NCBI GenBank assembly: GCA_963724405.1
Contig: CAVRUQ010000015.1
Location: 310,001 to 374,000 of the forward strand
Source: CAVQBJ01 sp963724405
GTDB taxonomy: Bacteria > Actinomycetota > Thermoleophilia > Solirubrobacterales > Solirubrobacteraceae
Reading direction: 5' to 3'
DNA length: 64,000 nucleotides
Shown: positions 60,687-64,000 of the stretch, one piece after another
Layout of the letters: every line of letters begins with the position of its first letter
How positions within the stretch are numbered: position 1 is the first letter of the stretch
Made by a program: the position numbers and the translations under genes
The notes under the pieces: generated by a model
Seen by the model: only the letters and a program-made list of their open reading frames with translations
Databases searched by the model: none
What the model was told of the DNA's origin: nothing

Positions 60687-60743
60687 TAGCGTTCAGAGCG
60701 CCACCCTACGATCCGTCCAGACGCGCGTAATGGCGGGTACCGT
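60687..60743 (+). promoter_or_regulatory. Conserved promoter/operator of precursor B1
   Basis: TAGCGT (60687-60692), exactly 10 bp, ACCCTACGATCCG (60703-60715), then TACCGT (60738-60743) 29 bp after the ACCCTA. The same arrangement precedes peptides A and B2. Transcription would leave about 75 nt of leader before the start codon at 60823. Confidence 0.7.
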
Positions 60744-60822
60744 CACCGTACGATTCGACATCAGCGTCGGCGCTCGCCTCGCCGGCATCACTCGCCGGCA
60801 TCACGATCAAGGAGGACGAGAC

Positions 60823-60981
60823 ATGTCTGACGAACCGCAGCAGCACGATGAGACGGTGCTCCCGGACGACGCGGTCGAGGATCTCGCCCCCGAGAATGCC
60901 GACGACGTCAGCGGCGGCGCGCTGAACGCGTACATCAAGCTCGACTCGTCGCACGCCGACATGCCGACGAGCGTCGAGTAG
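60823..60981 (+). CDS. Candidate RiPP-like precursor peptide B1
   Basis: A 52-residue acidic peptide starting at ATG 60823 behind AAGGAGG. The leader (SDEPQQHDETVLPDDAVED, LAPENADDVSGG) matches peptide A, and the double-Gly ends near residue 33. The core, about 19 residues, contains AYIKLDSSH. It is followed by a hairpin, so it is probably a separate transcript from B2-B3-methyltransferase. No Cys. Precursor function is inferred from family structure. Confidence 0.82.
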   Translation: MSDEPQQHDETVLPDDAVEDLAPENADDVSGGALNAYIKLDSSHADMPTSVE

Positions 60982-60996
60982 CGCGTCGGCGAAGGC

Positions 60997-61019
60997 GGAT
61001 CCGTCACGGTGACGGACCC
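60997..61019 (+). terminator. Hairpin between precursors B1 and B2
   Basis: GGATCCGTCAC and GTGACGGACCC form an 11-bp inverted repeat with one mismatch around a single-base centre, 16 bp after the B1 stop and just before the next conserved promoter. Confidence 0.45.
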
Positions 61020-61023
61020 GCCC

Positions 61024-61081
61024 TAGGGTCGGCGACGCCACCCTACGATCCGCCCACGCAGGTGTATTTGCGCGGTATGGT
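61024..61081 (+). promoter_or_regulatory. Conserved promoter/operator of precursor B2
   Basis: TAGGGT (61024-61029), 10 bp, ACCCTACGATCCG (61040-61052), then TATGGT (61076-61081) 30 bp after ACCCTA. The site repeats the promoter of precursor B1 and of peptide A. The distance from ACCCTA to the ATC at 61171 (126 bp) is close to the 114-115 bp seen at A and B1. Confidence 0.7.
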
Positions 61082-61170
61082 CGTCCCTCCTCAAGTCACA
61101 CACAGGCACATGGCGCGGTGGGTGCGTCATGGCGCCGACATGCGTCGCGACGAGCACGAGGAGGACGACG

Positions 61171-61332
61171 ATCTCCGAAGAGCCACAGCAGCACGACGAG
61201 CCGGCGCTCCCCGACGATGCGGTCGAGGACGTGGCCCCCGAAGGCGCCGATCAGGACGTCAGCGGCGGTCACATCTACATGAAGCTCGACGCCGTCTCGA
61301 GCAGCGGCGGCGACGACACGCCGACCGAGTAA
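61171..61332 (+). CDS. Candidate RiPP-like precursor peptide B2, start ATG changed to ATC
   Basis: The conserved leader (SEEPQQHDEPALPDDAVED, VAPEGADQDVSGG) begins right after ATC 61171, preceded by GAGGAGGAC at the normal distance. In the sibling peptides this codon is ATG. Either ATC is used as a rare start, or translation begins at the in-frame ATG 61129, adding 14 residues including a Cys. The core (HIYMKLDAVSSSGG and on) is about 20 residues. Being the only start-lesion peptide it may be a decaying paralogue. Stop at 61332, 31 bp before B3. Confidence 0.7.
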   Translation: MSEEPQQHDEPALPDDAVEDVAPEGADQDVSGGHIYMKLDAVSSSGGDDTPTE

Positions 61333-61363
61333 CACCACTTCATCCCAGCCCGAGAGGACAGTC

Positions 61364-61546
61364 ATGACCGAAGAGTCACAGCACGACGAGACACCGCTCC
61401 CCGAGGATGCGGTCGAGGATCTCGCCCCCGAGGACGCCGACGACGTCAGCGGCGGGGCCGTCGATGCGTTCATGAAGATCGAGGTGACCGATTCGAGCCA
61501 GAAGGTGGCGCCCGAGGTGTCGAGCTTCCAGTGGGGGGTCGGCTGA
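61364..61546 (+). CDS. Candidate RiPP-like precursor peptide B3
   Basis: A 60-residue acidic peptide starting at ATG 61364 behind GAGAGGA. The leader (TEESQHDETPLPEDAVED, LAPEDADDVSGG) is the family's; the core of about 28 residues is the longest (AVDAFMKIEVTDSSQ, then VAPEVSSFQWGVG). It has an aromatic Trp and Phe near the C-terminus and no Cys. The methyltransferase starts 40 bp downstream, so B3 is its immediate operon partner. This is the best candidate for a mature product, as it is the most elaborate core. Confidence 0.82.
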   Translation: MTEESQHDETPLPEDAVEDLAPEDADDVSGGAVDAFMKIEVTDSSQKVAPEVSSFQWGVG

Positions 61547-61586
61547 GCGCGCCGAGTCGCACCTCCACCGGCCTGGGCCGTCAGGG

Positions 61587-63092
61587 ATGACGGCCCGCCG
61601 CGCCGACACGAGCGAGCTGGGCGCACTGCGTGAGGCGCTCATCGAGACCGGCTATCAGGAGCACGCGGGGACCGCGCGCTACATCCGGATCTCCTTCACC
61701 CGATCCGACGCCGTTCCGGCCGACATCCGCCGCGGTCGCGCCGGCGCCAGGCTGCGAGGTCTGCTCGACCTGTTCGCCTACGGCGTGCCACTCGACGAGC
61801 GGGCCGCCGCACGGGCCGTCGCGCCGGCGACGCCGGCGGCCCTCGCCCGCGCCGGCGTGCTCCAACGGTGCCCCGGGGGGTGGCGGGCGCGGGTGTCGAT
61901 CAGCGGGCGCGGCGACGTCTTCGTCCTCGGTGACGCCGCGGGCGGGCGGCGGCGCGACCGCGTGGACGGCTACACCAGCGCGGCCGACCTCGCCCGGCGC
62001 CTCGGGGTCCCCGTCGGGCGCGGGCGCCTGCTCGACCTCGGAACCGGCTCGGGGATCCACGCGCTGCTCGCCGCGAGCAACGGCGCGAGCGCGGTCGGCA
62101 CCGACATCAACCCCCGGGCGCTCGGCCTCGCCGGACTCGGCGCGCGGCTGAGCGGGGTCGAAGGGGCGCAATGGCGGGCGGGCTCGTGGTACGAGCCGGT
62201 CGCCGGCGAGCGCTTCGACCGGATCGTCTGCGTCGCCCCGTACGTCGTGTCGCCGGACAACGAGTTCACCTTCCGCGACGGCGACCGCGCCGGGGGCGAT
62301 CCCGTGCGGTCGGTGGCCGCCGGCGCGATGGCGCACCTCCAGGCCGGCGGCAGCGCGCAGGTCATGTGCTGCTGGGGACACGGCGCCGACGAGGACTGGC
62401 GGCGCGCGCCGATGCGCTGGCTGACCCCGCGCGGCGCGGACGTGCTGCTCGTGCGCCTGTCCGAGGCCGACCCGGTGCAGTACGCGCTCGACTGGAACCG
62501 GCCGCCGATGCGCACGCTCGGTCCGGCCGAGCACGACCGCGTGATCGGGCGCTGGCTGAGCCACTACGCCCACGAGGGCTATGACCGGATCAGCTTCGGT
62601 GCGCTGTTCGTGCGCCGTCGCGCACGTCGCGGGCGGGGCGGCGCCGGGCGCGTGGCTCTCGATGCGCGCGGCAACGTGGGCGAACAGAGCGGCGCCCAGC
62701 TCGGACGCGCCCTGGCCAACATCGAGCTGCTCGCCGGCCAGCGCAGCGACGAGTCGCTGCTCGGGCTCGTCGCGTCGATCCCGGCCGGACAGCTGGTCGA
62801 ACAGCGTCTGCAGTACGACGGGCGGCGCTACGCGCTGCGTCTGGCCGGCGTCCGCCAGGGCGACGGCGTCGATGCTCGCGTCAACGTGAGCGCGCCGGTG
62901 CTCGAGGCGATCTACCGCCTCGACGGGCGCCGGACCGTGGCGGACGCGCTGGCCGATCTCGGGGTGCGGCGCGACGCGGCCGGGCGGGCGCGGACGAGCG
63001 AGACGCTCGCGGCGGTGCGCGCACTGCTCGAAGCGGGGTTGCTCGACGCGGCCGGCGCTCAGGCCACGAACAGCTCGACGACGACCGCCTGA
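61587..63092 (+). CDS. PrmC-like class I methyltransferase paired with leader peptides (locus B)
   Basis: A 501-residue paralogue of the enzyme at 26788-28251, colinear over nearly its whole length. ATG 61587. Motifs: LREALIETGYQEHAGTARY, LLDLGTGSGIHALLAA (SAM loop), TDINPRAL, IVCVAPYVVSPDNEFTF (the NPPY position of PrmC, here VAPY) and VMCCWGHGADEDW. The C-terminal ~190 residues end in a winged-helix-like segment (IYRLDGRRTVADALADLG). The enzymatic core should bind SAM; the modified NP dyad argues against the standard Gln N5-methylation. Adjacent precursors suggest they are substrates. A tail of Ser/Thr (ATNSSTTTA) overlaps the convergent LuxR gene by 34 bp. Confidence 0.85.
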   Translation: MTARRADTSELGALREALIETGYQEHAGTARYIRISFTRSDAVPADIRRGRAGARLRGLLDLFAYGVPLDERAAARAVAPATPAALARAGVLQRCPGGWRARVSISGRGDVFVLGDAAGGRRRDRVDGYTSAADLARRLGVPVGRGRLLDLGTGSGIHALLAASNGASAVGTDINPRALGLAGLGARLSGVEGAQWRAGSWYEPVAGERFDRIVCVAPYVVSPDNEFTFRDGDRAGGDPVRSVAAGAMAHLQAGGSAQVMCCWGHGADEDWRRAPMRWLTPRGADVLLVRLSEADPVQYALDWNRPPMRTLGPAEHDRVIGRWLSHYAHEGYDRISFGALFVRRRARRGRGGAGRVALDARGNVGEQSGAQLGRALANIELLAGQRSDESLLGLVASIPAGQLVEQRLQYDGRRYALRLAGVRQGDGVDARVNVSAPVLEAIYRLDGRRTVADALADLGVRRDAAGRARTSETLAAVRALLEAGLLDAAGAQATNSSTTTA

Positions 63093-63550
63093 GCGCTCGG
63101 CGCCGGGGTGCGCCCGCCGGCCGGCGGGCCGCCGGCGGCGCCGCCGCCGATCAGCTCGCGGTCGGCCTCGGGCGGCTCGAGGTCCTCGGCCGTGACGACG
63201 GCGTTCAGGCCCTCGCGACCCTCGATGCCGAGGCGGCGATAGATGCGCGTGAGGTACGCCTCGACGGACTTGACGCTGTAGTACAGCGCGTCGGCGATCT
63301 CGCGGTTGGAGGCGCCGGCCGCGGCGCGCTGAGCGATCGCCTGCTCGGTCGGGGTGAGCGCGGTGAGGTCCGCGCGCTCCGACGACGGGACATGGCCGGC
63401 CTCGACGAGCACGAGCCCCCCGGCGCCGCGACCGAGGCAGCGCTCGAGCTCGCCGGCGCTCTCGAAGCGCTGGGACGGACGACCGGGGAACGTGACCGTG
63501 CCCGAGATGACGCTTCCCTGCACGACGTACTCGACGCGGGCGCGTCGCAT
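63059..63550 (-). CDS. LuxR-type HTH regulator with a small N-terminal domain
   Basis: A 163-residue protein starting at ATG 63550 with GAGGGA upstream. Residues about 1-50 form a small beta-rich domain (ARVEYVVQGSVISGTVTF, then a helix ELERCLGRG) of unknown type. The LuxR HTH spans about 60-120: LTPTEQAIAQRAAAGASN, REIADALYYSVKSVEAYLTR. A glycine-rich C-terminal tail follows. It lacks a receiver domain. It faces the methyltransferase of locus B, so it may control the TAGSGT-N10-ACCCTA sites; this is inference. Confidence 0.85.
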   Translation of the reverse strand: MRRARVEYVVQGSVISGTVTFPGRPSQRFESAGELERCLGRGAGGLVLVEAGHVPSSERADLTALTPTEQAIAQRAAAGASNREIADALYYSVKSVEAYLTRIYRRLGIEGREGLNAVVTAEDLEPPEADRELIGGGAAGGPPAGGRTPAPSAQAVVVELFVA

Positions 63551-63694
63551 GACGCGTCCCTCGCTGGCGCCAATTCGGATTTCACTTACCTCGGACGTAC
63601 CAAACACCCCTTTTCGTGCCTCTGCTGGGTGGGACGTTGCGTTCCCTGTCTTGCATAGGCTAGGGCCTCGGCGGGAGACTGTGAGAGGAAATGC

Positions 63695-64000
63695 TTGATC
63701 TCGTGCGCATTCAAGGGTCTCAGGGGGCCGCGCTTGACGCCCGTTCTGGCGCCTGACGCCACCTGGACGGCGCTGCTCGGGCGCCCGGCGGCGCGGGTCC
63801 AGAGCGAGCTCGTCGACGTCTGCGACCTCGTGCTGCTCGGGATCCTCACCGGAGCCTGGGAGCGCTTCACGGACGGTGTGCGTCGCGGTCTGGCGCTCAC
63901 CGGCGACGCCCCGGGCGCGGTGACGGCGGCCGACGTCCGCGCAGCGGCGACCACGTTCCGGTACGCCCACGGGCTCGTCAGCGCGGCCGAGTTCACGACC
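63695..64000 (+). CDS. Partial gene at the right edge, divergent from the LuxR gene
   Basis: An open frame to the end of the window, with TTG 63695 behind AGAGGAA (63684-63690) or TTG 63734. The translation LGRPAARVQSELVDVCDLV, then GAWERFTDGVRRG and AAATTFRYAHGLVSA has good coding character and is helical, but no family is recognisable from 89-102 residues. An overlapping 22-codon frame from ATG 63691 ends at 63756 and could be a leader. It may be part of the peptide cluster. Confidence 0.5.
   Translation, partial: MISCAFKGLRGPRLTPVLAPDATWTALLGRPAARVQSELVDVCDLVLLGILTGAWERFTDGVRRGLALTGDAPGAVTAADVRAAATTFRYAHGLVSAAEFTT

Overview
The window is about 64 kb of very GC-rich DNA with long open frames, Shine-Dalgarno sites of the GAGGAGG type, many TetR regulators and large secreted repeat proteins. 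This fits a Gram-positive actinobacterium. Two TetR proteins carry a PRGRHGLPR arm before the HTH, and the AlkB/rubredoxin and R2lox-like genes agree; I lean to the Thermoleophilia/Solirubrobacterales, but that placement is inference.

Layout. 0-3.9 kb: two convergent paralogous secreted proteins, two tandem TetR genes, tRNA-Ser(GGA) and a small membrane protein. 4.0-17.6 kb: a surface-protein region. Two giant minus-strand proteins (10 and 16 Ig-like domains, each ending in an IPT/TIG-like domain) and one smaller plus-strand protein share the same N-terminal domain and the same promoter architecture. A YgjP-type metallopeptidase lies between them. 17.7-23.4 kb: hydrocarbon and acyl-CoA oxidation (TetR, alkane monooxygenase AlkB, rubredoxin; then a TetR-acyl-CoA dehydrogenase-acyl-CoA dehydrogenase operon). 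23.4-26.8 kb: three alpha/beta hydrolases. 26.8-28.6 kb: locus A of a peptide/methyltransferase system. 28.6-36.7 kb: tRNA-Ser(CGA), tadA, a secreted subtilase, a stress protein, a CpsB/YwqE-like phosphatase, a repeat-rich non-coding island, a TetR gene and a divergent R2lox-like/SCP2 fusion. 36.7-55.4 kb: mostly membrane and envelope genes, a NarL-type two-component system, two DUF1269-type proteins, secreted proteases, a stand-alone LigD polymerase domain and two LamG proteins, one of 1269 aa.

55.9-59.7 kb is a 3.8-kb integrated element in the 3' end of tRNA-Val(TAC). It is bounded by a 45-bp direct repeat (44/45 identical) and carries a broken tyrosine integrase, HicA- and HicB-like genes with a third gene between them, and an alpha/beta hydrolase.

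The most interesting feature is a candidate undescribed ribosomal-peptide (RiPP-like) system present twice. Locus A has one and locus B (60.7-63.1 kb) has three small acidic peptides of 51-60 aa. All share a conserved leader (EPQQHDE ... LP.DAVEDLAPE ... DVSGG) and then a short variable core containing a conserved [FY]-x-K-[LI]-[DE]. In both loci the last peptide gene lies 30-40 bp upstream of a ~490-500 aa PrmC-like class I methyltransferase, and the two enzymes are clear paralogues. Three peptide promoters share an inverted-repeat element (TAGSGT-N10-ACCCTA followed by CGATCCG) and a TAYSGT box about 30 bp downstream. A LuxR-type regulator faces the locus B methyltransferase. No transporter or leader peptidase is visible; a partial divergent gene at the right edge may extend the cluster.
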